Shown: in pieces, positions 35,356-43,394 of the stretch
Position numbering within the stretch: position 1 is the first letter of the stretch
Layout: each line of letters opens with the position of its first letter
Source of the DNA: Catalinimonas niigatensis
GTDB taxonomy: Bacteria; Bacteroidota; Bacteroidia; Cytophagales; Cyclobacteriaceae
Direction of reading: 5' to 3'
Assembly (NCBI RefSeq): GCF_030506285.1
Contig: NZ_CP119422.1
Location: forward strand, 3,638,501 to 3,702,500
DNA: 64,000 nt
The notes under the pieces: model-generated
What the model was told of the DNA's origin: nothing
The model's input: only the letters and a program-made list of their open reading frames with translations
Databases searched by the model: none
Position numbers and translations under genes: made by a program

Positions 35356-35372
35356 GCAGGGGGCAGGCAGCA

Positions 35373-36401
35373 TTAACTATCCTTTCCTCCTTCATCAAAA
35401 ACGATCACTACTTTGCCTATTGCCTTACCGGACTCGAGGATGCGGTGCGCTTCTTTGAAGTTTTCTACTGTCATCCCTATCAAGGTTTTATTCAGTGTGG
35501 GTTTGATGATTTCCTGATCCAGCAGATCTGCCACTGAGTTGAGAATATGGTGTTGCTCTACCATATCTTCTGTCTGGTACATAGCGCGGGTAAACATCAG
35601 CTCCCAGGAGAAGGACACACTTTTGGAACGTATGGCACGCATGTTCAGTTCGTTTTTGTTTTCTACAATTGAGCAAATACGCCCCTGAGGCTTGATCAGC
35701 TCTGCCATTGCTTCCCAATGCCCATCGGTATCCGCAAAGTTGAGAATATAGTCTACGTTACGCCTGCCTATATCGCGTACAGCTTCTACCAGATTGTGAT
35801 GGTTGGCTACCTGATCAGCACCGAGTTGGAGGCACCAATCTCTGGTTTCATCCCGTGAAGCAGTAGCGATGACTTCTAACTGTGTCATTTCTTTGAGCAT
35901 CTGAATGGCTATGGAACCTACACCTCCGGCTCCACCAATGATCAGGATACTTTGCCCTTCACCCTTTTGTCGCTGTATTCCCAAGCGTTCAAATATTGCT
36001 TCCCAGGCGGTGAGTGAGGTCAAAGGCATAGCTGCTGCCTCAGCATTGCTAAGGGAGGTCGGTTTCTTTCCTACAATACGTTCATCCACCAATTGAAACT
36101 CCGCATTGCTTCCCGGACGCGTGATGTCGCCTGCATAATACACCTCATCTCCGGGCGCAAACAAGCTCACCTGATCTCCTACAGCTTCTACGATACCTAC
36201 AGCATCCCAACCCAAAATTTTGGGAGCGTCTAGATCTACCGCACTGTTTTTGCGCACCTTGTAATCTACCGGGTTGACCGAAACGGCTTTTACCCTGACC
36301 AGGAGATCATGCCGTTCGGGAGTAGGGGTAGAAGTTTCAAATGCAATGAAGCTTTCTGCTTCACTGATGGGTAATGAAGTTTTAATGCCAATCGCTTTCA
36401 T
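35373..36401 (-). CDS. Zinc-independent MDR-family oxidoreductase (quinone-reductase/zinc-ADH-like)
   Basis: A 342-residue medium-chain dehydrogenase. The GroES-like catalytic domain holds VNPVDYKVRK and ILGWDAVGIVEAVGDQV; the NADPH-binding motif is IIGGAGGVGSIAIQ near residue 155. The usual catalytic zinc Cys/His set is missing, as in quinone oxidoreductases. It probably reduces activated alkenes or quinones with NADPH. Monocistronic by context. Confidence 0.87.
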   Translation of the reverse strand: MKAIGIKTSLPISEAESFIAFETSTPTPERHDLLVRVKAVSVNPVDYKVRKNSAVDLDAPKILGWDAVGIVEAVGDQVSLFAPGDEVYYAGDITRPGSNAEFQLVDERIVGKKPTSLSNAEAAAMPLTSLTAWEAIFERLGIQRQKGEGQSILIIGGAGGVGSIAIQMLKEMTQLEVIATASRDETRDWCLQLGADQVANHHNLVEAVRDIGRRNVDYILNFADTDGHWEAMAELIKPQGRICSIVENKNELNMRAIRSKSVSFSWELMFTRAMYQTEDMVEQHHILNSVADLLDQEIIKPTLNKTLIGMTVENFKEAHRILESGKAIGKVVIVFDEGGKDS

Positions 36402-36664
36402 AGTTCTATGATTAAATAACAGATGTCAATTACACTCCAACCAAAAATAAGGATTATGGTTCTCTTTTACTCCCTTGTAAATTATAAACGGTTTTCTTTT
36501 TTTTCTGGAATGTTGCAATACATACGCACTTGTAAACCTTGTACTAATCTATGACATACAATGATACTGATTTGGTATTGACCTGATCATTTGATGTTTT
36601 TCTTGAAAAAAATATATCTGTAAAACGAGCGTTTTTTTATAAAGCCCTTATCTTTCGTTTGATT

Positions 36665-37369
36665 ATGCACGACCATAAACATGTGCTCACACTTGATCAC
36701 TTATTCAATAAAGCACTTTTTAAGCTAGTCCTCACAGCCCTCCTTATCTTACTGGGGAGTTTAGCAATCGCTCAAAATAATGAAGATGAAATTATTGACG
36801 TTGATTTTGAAGCCAATGAGTGGAATACCAAAGGATATCACCTCATGATGGATGGAAAGTATGCGCAGGCAAAGGATCTTTTCTGGAAAGCCATTACAAA
36901 AGACCCTGAAGTAATCTACTATTACGAAAATCTTGCGAATGCCTGTACTGATTCTAATGATCAGGAAGGTTTGTTCAAATGCTATCAGGCTGCCAAAAAA
37001 AACCTACCGGGAGAACCGGACATTTTCTATTACAGTGGTGATGCCCTACAAAATGCCAAGCAATACTCTGAGGCTATTGCCGATTACACCCAAGCCATTG
37101 CTCTTACCAAAAATAAGCCTACCGACCTTTTACATCTGTATTATTTCAATCGGGGAAACTCCTGGCTTAAGCTGAGAGATTACCAAAAAGCCAAGCAAGA
37201 CTATGATCAGGCGTTGACCTTACAGCCCTATCACCAAGCATCTTATGCAAACCGGGCGATGGCCCATTATAACCTCAAAAGCAGAAACGCTGCCTGTGCC
37301 GATTGGCAAAAAGCCTATGAGCTTGGATACACTACGGCAGCACAATATCAAAAGAAATTTTGTCAGTAA
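36665..37369 (+). CDS. Exported tetratricopeptide-repeat protein
   Basis: The ATG at 36665 is preferred over a TTG at 36659. The product is about 234 residues with a signal peptide (LFKLVLTALLILLGSLAIAQ) after a His-rich polar leader. TPR units run from about residue 50 (WNTKGYHLMMDGKYAQAKDLFWKAI) to the end, with DALQNAKQYSEAIADYTQAI, RGNSWLKLRDYQKAKQDYDQAL and ANRAMAHYNLKSRNAACADWQKAYELG. Function unknown; such proteins act as periplasmic scaffolds. Confidence 0.82.
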   Translation: MHDHKHVLTLDHLFNKALFKLVLTALLILLGSLAIAQNNEDEIIDVDFEANEWNTKGYHLMMDGKYAQAKDLFWKAITKDPEVIYYYENLANACTDSNDQEGLFKCYQAAKKNLPGEPDIFYYSGDALQNAKQYSEAIADYTQAIALTKNKPTDLLHLYYFNRGNSWLKLRDYQKAKQDYDQALTLQPYHQASYANRAMAHYNLKSRNAACADWQKAYELGYTTAAQYQKKFCQ

Positions 37370-37444
37370 CAGATACTTCTATCTCATTTTGTAAAGCTGG
37401 CATTAATCTTTCTCATCGCTGATATTCAGATCTGTTGGACATTA

Positions 37445-37476
37445 AAAAAGCGCTACCTTTAGGAATAGCGCTTTTG
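37445..37476. terminator. Bidirectional terminator between the TPR gene and typA
   Basis: AAAAGCGCTA and its complement TAGCGCTTTT flank a short loop (cctttaggaa), with A-run upstream and T-run downstream, so it can terminate both converging genes. Confidence 0.85.
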
Positions 37477-37532
37477 CTTTGGAGATTAATCTTAAAAGTC
37501 AATCTTCCATTTTCCAATATGGAATTTGAAAT

Positions 37533-39344
37533 TTACTGTGCTTCTATCTTCGCTGCCATACGCTTGCGCTCCGTCTCATCCAAATAGATTTTCCGCATAC
37601 GGATACTCTTTGGTGTTATTTCCAGATATTCATCTTTCTGGATGTATTCCAAAGCTTCTTCCAGTGAGAAAGTCTTTTTGGGCTGTATTTTCACATTATC
37701 GTCTGAACCTGAGGCACGCATGTTGGTCAGTTTTTTACCTTTCAGGATATTCACTACCAGGTCGTTGCCACGGCTATGCTCTCCAATTACCTGACCTACA
37801 TACACATCTTCTCCCGGATCTACAAAGAACACTCCTCTATCCTGAAGCTTATCAATGGCGTAGCCGGTTCCGGAACCTGTGTCCATAGAGATCAGCGAGC
37901 CACTGATGCGACCCTGAATAGATCCTTTGTAAGGCTCATAAGACTTAAACCTGTGGTTCATTACTGCTTCACCGGCAGTAGAGGTTAAAATATTACTACG
38001 CAGACCGATCAGGCCACGGGCAGGAATATCAAACTCCAGATGTTGTACATCACCCCGCGATTCCATAATGGTCAGCTCCCCTTTTCGCTGGGTAGCCTGT
38101 TCTATTACTTTACCAGCAAACTCATCAGGCACTTCCACCACCATATGCTCAATGGGTTCATGGCGTATTCCGTCAATTTCTTTGAACAGCACCTGAGGTT
38201 GGCCTACCTGTAGCTCATAACCCTCACGGCGCATAGTTTCTATCAGAATAGACAAGTGCAGTATACCCCGGCCATAGACCAAAAATTTATCTTCACTGTT
38301 AGTTTCCTGTATCTTTAAGGCCAGGTTTTTCTCTGTTTCTTTAAATAGTCTTTCTCGCAAGTGGCGAGAAGTTACATATTTGCCTTCTTTCCCATAAAAG
38401 GGTGAGTTATTGATAGTAAAAAGCATACTCATGGTAGGCTCATCAATAGAAATTCGTGGTAATGGCTCTGGATTATCAAAATCGGTTAAAGTATCCCCGA
38501 TCTCGAAATTTTCAAGGCCTACAATCGCACAAATATCTCCACTGCTCACTTCGGATACTTTGATCCTGCCCAAGCCTTCAAAGGACTGAATCTCCTTAAT
38601 CTTAGTTTTTTTAATGCTGCCATCTTTTTTGCAAATGGCTAAATTAGCTCCTTCTTTGAGTATTCCCTGATATACTCTTCCAATAGCAATACGGCCTACA
38701 AAAGCCGAATAATCCAATGAAGTGATTTGCATTCTTGGTACACCTTCCCTGCGGGGAGCCTCGGGGATATGCTTTACGATAGCATCCAGCAGGGGTGTGA
38801 TATTGTCAGTAGGCTTTTTCCAGTCGTCTGACATCCAGCCTTGCTTGGAAGATCCGTATATGGTCACAAAATCCAACTGGTCTTCGGTAGCGTCCAGATT
38901 GAACATAAGATCAAAAACCTGCTCATGTACTTCGTCAGGACGACAGTTTTCTTTATCTACTTTATTGATGACTACAATAGGCTTAAGGCCCAATGCCAGT
39001 GCTTTGCTTAATACAAAACGGGTTTGGGGCATCGGCCCTTCAAAGGCATCTACCAACAGCAATACGCCATCAGCCATTTTGAGTACCCGCTCCACTTCAC
39101 CGCCAAAGTCGGCGTGACCAGGAGTGTCGATGATATTGATTTTAACATCTCCGTAGCGAACGGATACGTTCTTGGAAACAATAGTAATACCTCGTTCCCT
39201 TTCCAGGTCGTTATTATCCAGGATAAGGTCATTCGTTTCCTGGTTATCTCTCAATATTTTAGACGCATGGATGATTTTGTCAACCAGCGTAGTCTTTCCG
39301 TGGTCAACGTGAGCGATAATCGCCACATTTCTGATGCTCTGCAT
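37533..39344 (-). CDS. typA: Translational GTPase TypA/BipA
   Basis: The start at 39344 (MQSIRNVAIIAHVDHGKTTLVDKI) matches the family; the frame is open to 39377 but that adds a non-conserved leader. The 603-residue ribosome-associated GTPase has G1 AHVDHGKT, G2 RERGITI, G3 DTPGHADF and G4 NKVDKENCRPDEV, followed by domain II, EF-G-like domains III and V, and the TypA-specific C-terminal domain. It assists ribosome assembly and stress adaptation. Confidence 0.97.
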   Translation of the reverse strand: MQSIRNVAIIAHVDHGKTTLVDKIIHASKILRDNQETNDLILDNNDLERERGITIVSKNVSVRYGDVKINIIDTPGHADFGGEVERVLKMADGVLLLVDAFEGPMPQTRFVLSKALALGLKPIVVINKVDKENCRPDEVHEQVFDLMFNLDATEDQLDFVTIYGSSKQGWMSDDWKKPTDNITPLLDAIVKHIPEAPRREGVPRMQITSLDYSAFVGRIAIGRVYQGILKEGANLAICKKDGSIKKTKIKEIQSFEGLGRIKVSEVSSGDICAIVGLENFEIGDTLTDFDNPEPLPRISIDEPTMSMLFTINNSPFYGKEGKYVTSRHLRERLFKETEKNLALKIQETNSEDKFLVYGRGILHLSILIETMRREGYELQVGQPQVLFKEIDGIRHEPIEHMVVEVPDEFAGKVIEQATQRKGELTIMESRGDVQHLEFDIPARGLIGLRSNILTSTAGEAVMNHRFKSYEPYKGSIQGRISGSLISMDTGSGTGYAIDKLQDRGVFFVDPGEDVYVGQVIGEHSRGNDLVVNILKGKKLTNMRASGSDDNVKIQPKKTFSLEEALEYIQKDEYLEITPKSIRMRKIYLDETERKRMAAKIEAQ

Positions 39345-39709
39345 GAAGTTATTTTTTATTATCCTATGAAAGCGCAAAAATAGTGTAATAGGTTCGATTT
39401 ACAGGAAATATTGTGCAACAAAGTTTAGGAAAGAAGAACAATAAGTTTGAAATGTCTATTCTCAACGACCTCAATCCTCTCATTGAATCGCTACATACTT
39501 TCCCGAGCAGCATAAACTAATCTATTGACACAAACCTCAAAGTTGTTTACAATGCTCTGACGCGAATTTGATATGATATATGCCCAAAGTTATTTGTCAA
39601 CAATTTAAAGTAATAAAGTACCAAAAATTTGGGCCAGCAATACTTTAAATTCTGCTCTTATAACATATCCTTCTACCCTATATTATTTAATATGTTACTT
39701 ACAAAAAAA
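39345..39709. other. Geneless divergent stretch upstream of typA
   Basis: About 365 bp between typA (minus) and the two operator-like dyads before the small membrane protein gene (plus). It holds the typA promoter candidate. No gene, terminator or repeat was seen elsewhere in it. Confidence 0.4.
39375..39382 (-). promoter_or_regulatory. Candidate -7 promoter element of typA
   Basis: On the minus strand this reads TATTTTTG, matching TAnnTTTG, 30 bp upstream of the typA ATG. No TTTG was found at the expected -33 position. Confidence 0.4.
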
Positions 39710-39725
39710 GTAAAGCAAACTTGAC
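39710..39725. promoter_or_regulatory. Operator-like dyad 1 upstream of the membrane protein-XRE pair
   Basis: GTAAAGCAAACTTGAC is an imperfect inverted repeat (GT-AAG against CTT-AC) that overlaps a TTGACA at 39721-39726. With TAGAAT 17 bp later (39744-39749) this would make an ideal sigma70-like promoter, though that pattern is not the usual Bacteroidota one. A related dyad lies 41 bp downstream. Confidence 0.45.
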
Positions 39726-39750
39726 ATTACAAAAAATAAGATGTAGAATT

Positions 39751-39766
39751 GTAAAGTAAGTTTTAC
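39751..39766. promoter_or_regulatory. Operator-like dyad 2 upstream of the membrane protein-XRE pair
   Basis: GTAAAGTAAGTTTTAC matches dyad 1 at 12 of 16 positions (common form GTAAAGYAARYTTKAC) and is an inverted repeat with GTAAA/TTTAC arms. It overlaps a second palindrome, TTACATTATGTAA (39763-39775), 15 bp before the ATG. Two sites about four helical turns apart fit cooperative binding by a small repressor such as the XRE protein encoded two genes on. Confidence 0.5.
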
Positions 39767-39790
39767 ATTATGTAAATAAAAATTAACAAT

Positions 39791-40204
39791 ATGGAAAATC
39801 AAGCAAACTCTTGGACAAATCGTACAAGAAAAAACACGGCGCGACTAGCTTATTGGACGGCAGCCTGGGTGGTGACAATGGCAGTAGCTTCCTTTAGCCC
39901 TAAGTTTATTGGCCCTGATAGCACTATCTTATTTACACTTACTATCCTGGCCAATCTATTGGCAGGTGCAGGAATGATTGTCGCAAATATCAGGTACATC
40001 AAGGCTTTGGATGAGATGCAGCAAAAGATTCAGTTGGAAGCAATGGGTATTGCCCTTGGCGTAGGGGTAGTAGGAGGATTAAGTTACTCTCTGTTAGACC
40101 TTACCAATCTGATTTCAGGAAATGCAGAAATCGGATTTCTTGTCATTATGATCAGTGTTAGCTACCTGATTGCTATTTTTGTCGGCCACTTTAGATATCA
40201 ATGA
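39791..40204 (+). CDS. Small four-span membrane protein paired with an XRE regulator
   Basis: A 137-residue protein with four hydrophobic spans (about 18-37, 45-66, 82-104 and 112-133) and a conserved-looking cytoplasmic loop IRYIKALDEMQQKIQLEAMGIALG. Similar proteins are often encoded just before a YozG-like XRE repressor in Bacteria; function unknown. Its stop overlaps the regulator start by 4 bp. Confidence 0.82.
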   Translation: MENQANSWTNRTRKNTARLAYWTAAWVVTMAVASFSPKFIGPDSTILFTLTILANLLAGAGMIVANIRYIKALDEMQQKIQLEAMGIALGVGVVGGLSYSLLDLTNLISGNAEIGFLVIMISVSYLIAIFVGHFRYQ

Positions 40205-40392
40205 AAAACAGATTAAAAGTTCTTCGTGCGGAGCACGATTTGACACAGGCTCAACTTGCCGATGCCCTGGAAGTCTCTCGCCAGACCATGATTGCTATTG
40301 AAAAAGGAAAGTTTGACCCTAGCTTACCTCTGGCTTTCAAAATTTCCCGTTATTTTAAACTGCCAATAGAAAATATTTTTCAATATGATTGA
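40201..40392 (+). CDS. Small XRE-family helix-turn-helix regulator
   Basis: A 63-residue protein that is essentially one HTH domain: RLKVLRAEHDLTQAQLADALEVSRQTMIAIEKGKFDPSLPLAFKISRYFKLPIENIF. This is the YozG-like group. It is translationally coupled to the membrane protein gene and probably represses its own operon via the two upstream dyads (inference). Confidence 0.92.
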   Translation: MKNRLKVLRAEHDLTQAQLADALEVSRQTMIAIEKGKFDPSLPLAFKISRYFKLPIENIFQYD

Positions 40393-40553
40393 CCCTGAAT
40401 AAACTATAAAGACCGTCCATAAAATATTATGATAGAACCGCACTTTCATCCTGCTCGTTTTTTCCAGAAAAGAATTCTTTTGAACCGGTAAGATATCGGC
40501 CGCTTATGGGAACAAGCAAATGTAAAACAATACTAAAAATGAGGTAGCCAGGC

Positions 40554-41459
40554 TTAAGAAAATTGGGCAATGACCTCTGAAGCCTTAAGGAGCGTATCCC
40601 GTTTAAGTTCGCGTTCTTTTTCAGGATTGGCCTTGTTCAGCTTAAAGCGGAAGTTGACATGCGCTTTATCGATAGTGATACTCCGAATGATAAATTCAAA
40701 ACTATTCTTTTTGATATAACGGTCGTATTCCCGGGTCCCTTCAATAAGTTGGTCCACCAGAGCAGCCGTATTTTTTAGCAACTCTGGTTTTACATCAAAT
40801 TCTACCGAGACTAAACCTACTTCCCGGCGGCTGATATTGACAATATCTGAGCCATATACTGTAGTATTTGGAATGGCAATAAAATCTCCCTCTTCGTTAC
40901 GAAGATGTACACTACTTAAGGTGATATTGATCACTTTACCTTCATGATTGCCCACTTTAATATAATCACCCAAAGAAAAGCGATCGGTTACCATAAAGAT
41001 CATTCCGTTCACTGTATTTGAAATGTAATCTTTAGTAAGTAATACAGAAGCCACAGCAACCAGGGAAAAAGAAGTAAAGAAAGTTTGCCAGTCAATTTTA
41101 AACAGCAAAAATACTGCGGCCAGAAAGGCTGCAATAGAAATCAGCGTAGCAATTCGGTTGATGGCCAGCACCACATTGTCCTGTTCTTCTTTAAGTTTTT
41201 TACGCCTGATGTAAAAGTATACTGTAACAATCCTTGCTAAAGAAACTAAGAGGTGCGTAATCAGATAAAAAAGCACCGCCCGGATGGTACGTGCCAGCAA
41301 AGTCCCTTCTTCAAACCAATCCTGAAATTCATAATTCACATACATGATCCCCAGGAGAAGCAATAGCTTCAGAAAAAAGAACACTCTCTTTCTGCTCTCC
41401 TTGCGTAGCAGTTCTTTCCGATCTACTTCCTGCGCTGCGGCTATATTTGCTTGATTCAT
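40554..41459 (-). CDS. MscS-family small-conductance mechanosensitive channel
   Basis: A 301-residue membrane protein with N-terminal spans at about 27-45, 58-82, 100-122 and the pore helix region VLLTKDYISNTVNGMIF. The MscS beta domain follows (RFSLGDYIKVGNHEGKVINITLSSVHLRNEEGDFIAIPNTTVY), then the mixed C-terminal domain. It opens on membrane tension during osmotic downshock. Standing alone on the minus strand. Confidence 0.92.
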   Translation of the reverse strand: MNQANIAAAQEVDRKELLRKESRKRVFFFLKLLLLLGIMYVNYEFQDWFEEGTLLARTIRAVLFYLITHLLVSLARIVTVYFYIRRKKLKEEQDNVVLAINRIATLISIAAFLAAVFLLFKIDWQTFFTSFSLVAVASVLLTKDYISNTVNGMIFMVTDRFSLGDYIKVGNHEGKVINITLSSVHLRNEEGDFIAIPNTTVYGSDIVNISRREVGLVSVEFDVKPELLKNTAALVDQLIEGTREYDRYIKKNSFEFIIRSITIDKAHVNFRFKLNKANPEKERELKRDTLLKASEVIAQFS

Positions 41460-41467
41460 AATGGGCG

Positions 41468-41475
41468 CAAAATTA
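41468..41475 (-). promoter_or_regulatory. Candidate -7 promoter element of the MscS gene
   Basis: On the minus strand reads TAATTTTG, matching TAnnTTTG, only 8 bp upstream of the ATG, with TTG 18 bp further upstream (41494-41496). This would give a very short leader. Confidence 0.45.
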
Positions 41476-41578
41476 GGGTATATTCTTAAATTTCAATAGG
41501 GCACTCTTCACGAAACTCTTTCTAAACTTATCTCAGAGTCAAAATAAGTTTATAAATTGGCACCCTAATCAAAATGCT

Positions 41579-43159
41579 ATGAGCTTGAAAATACTTTATA
41601 ACACAGCAGGGGTATTGTGTACCACCGTCTTTACTTTATTACAAATTGCCTGTACTTCTGTTCCTGAAGAATCCAACACCATCAAGCTGGAGGATGTAGT
41701 ACTCATCCCTAAACCAGTTTCAGTCACAGCTACCAATAGTACATTTGTACTTACAGAAGAGACCAACATCTATGTACAAGATAATTCGGAGGAGCTTGAG
41801 CAGGTTGCTCAATACCTTGCCGCCCAACTGCGTCCGGCCACTGGCTATGCATTGCAGGTATTGGATGGTGAAGAATCGCCCGGAGCAGGACATATCCATT
41901 TGTCTGCTTCCGCCAATGACTCACAGCTGGGTGATGAAGGCTATACGCTGACCATCAGCGAAGATATGGTGGAGCTCAAAGCCAATCAGCCCCAGGGCGT
42001 ATTTAGAGGTATACAAACCCTTCGCCAGCTTTTACCTGCTAAAATAGAAGAAAACAACGTACAGGAAGGCCCCTGGCTGCTCTCTACCGGCAGCATCAAT
42101 GATTATCCTCAATATGGCTACCGGGGAGTAATGCTGGATGTGGCCCGTCATTTTTTTGAGCCGGAAGATGTAAAGCAGTACCTGGATTATATCGCATACT
42201 ATAAAATGAACACTATGCACCTGCACCTCTCTGATGATCAGGGCTGGCGCATTGAGATCAAGTCCTGGCCTAAGCTTACGGAAACCGGAGGAAGCACTGA
42301 AGTAGGCGGCGGAGAAGGAGGTTTCTATACCCAGGAGGAATATGCCGAAATAGTTGCTTATGCAGCAGAACGCTATATTACCATTGTGCCTGAAATTGAT
42401 ATGCCAGGCCATACCAATGCAGCGCTGGCTTCTTATCCCGAACTTAATTGTGATGGTAAAGCTACAGAGTTATACACCGGCACAGAAGTAGGCTTCAGTA
42501 CCCTCTGTACCGACAAAGAAGTAGTTTATCAGTTTGTAGATGATGTAGTAAGCGAATTGGCCGCACTTACCCCTGGTACCTATATCCATATTGGAGGAGA
42601 TGAGTCACACGTAACACCTATGGAAGATTACATTCCTTTCGTCAACAGGGTGCAGGAAATCGTGAAATCACATGGAAAAGAGGTGATGGGCTGGGATGAA
42701 ATTGCCCATGCTGATCTGGTAGAAAATGCCGTAGTCCAGTATTGGGCAGAGGAAGAAAATGCGCAGAAGGCCGTTGAACAGGGGGCCAAAGTGCTGATGT
42801 CGCCCGCTATCAAAGCCTATATGGATATGCAGTATGACTCTACCACTTCGCTGGGTCTGCACTGGGCAGCTTATATAGAAGTGGATAGTGCTTACATCTG
42901 GAATCCGGCTGAACTGGCAGAAGGCATAACCAAAGAAGATATCATTGGAATTGAAGCACCGCTGTGGACAGAAACAATCACCAATATGGATGAGCTGGAG
43001 TATATGGTTTTTCCCCGATTGTTAGGCTATGCCGAAATTGCCTGGTCGCCTCAGCCTCTGGACTGGGATGAATACAAAGAAAGGCTGGCAGCCCATGCAG
43101 AGCGTTTTGAAACTATGGATATCAATTTTTATCAGTCAGCATTGGTTCCCTGGAAATAG
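41579..43159 (+). CDS. GH20 beta-N-acetylhexosaminidase, predicted lipoprotein
   Basis: A 526-residue glycosidase with a lipoprotein signal (LLQIAC). An N-terminal GH20b domain (about residues 35-155) precedes the catalytic barrel with GVMLDVARHFF, NTMHLHLSDDQGWRIEIKSWP and PEIDMPGHTNAAL. The catalytic pair is Asp341-Glu342 in HIGGDE. The C-terminal WTETI and LAEIAWSP segments complete the active site. It removes terminal GlcNAc/GalNAc from chitooligosaccharides or glycans, using the substrate acetamido group as nucleophile. Confidence 0.94.
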   Translation: MSLKILYNTAGVLCTTVFTLLQIACTSVPEESNTIKLEDVVLIPKPVSVTATNSTFVLTEETNIYVQDNSEELEQVAQYLAAQLRPATGYALQVLDGEESPGAGHIHLSASANDSQLGDEGYTLTISEDMVELKANQPQGVFRGIQTLRQLLPAKIEENNVQEGPWLLSTGSINDYPQYGYRGVMLDVARHFFEPEDVKQYLDYIAYYKMNTMHLHLSDDQGWRIEIKSWPKLTETGGSTEVGGGEGGFYTQEEYAEIVAYAAERYITIVPEIDMPGHTNAALASYPELNCDGKATELYTGTEVGFSTLCTDKEVVYQFVDDVVSELAALTPGTYIHIGGDESHVTPMEDYIPFVNRVQEIVKSHGKEVMGWDEIAHADLVENAVVQYWAEEENAQKAVEQGAKVLMSPAIKAYMDMQYDSTTSLGLHWAAYIEVDSAYIWNPAELAEGITKEDIIGIEAPLWTETITNMDELEYMVFPRLLGYAEIAWSPQPLDWDEYKERLAAHAERFETMDINFYQSALVPWK

Positions 43160-43220
43160 TTTTTTTGAAAGACTCCAAAGCTTTTGTCTGTTGAAAAACT
43201 TATTTGTTGGAGAGCATTTC

Positions 43221-43250
43221 ACCCCATCGCAGGATGGGGTTTTTCATTTT
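43221..43250 (+). terminator. Intrinsic terminator after the GH20 gene
   Basis: ACCCCATC-gcag-GATGGGGT forms a perfect 8-bp GC-rich stem followed by TTTTTcatttt, about 60 bp after the stop codon. Confidence 0.85.
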
Positions 43251-43394
43251 AAACAATCTTTTTTCAAGCTTTTTTGTTATAGGTGCCAAAGCAAATTACA
43301 GGATGATTCTTACATGGTGACGTATGTGATGGATATGTCCTGAGCTTAGGAAAGCTGATTTTTATCTTCGTCTGAGATTTTTAATACTAAAACC

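Noticed and set aside
37483..37498. GATTAATC core after the TPR-typA terminator, considered as a second copy of the nos palindrome
   Set aside because: The flanking arms do not match GAACAC/GTGTTC, so it is only a shared 8-mer.
40468..40481. 14-bp palindrome AAAAGAATTCTTTT between the XRE and MscS genes
   Set aside because: Could be a weak bidirectional terminator for the converging genes, but it is A+T-rich and short enough to occur by chance.
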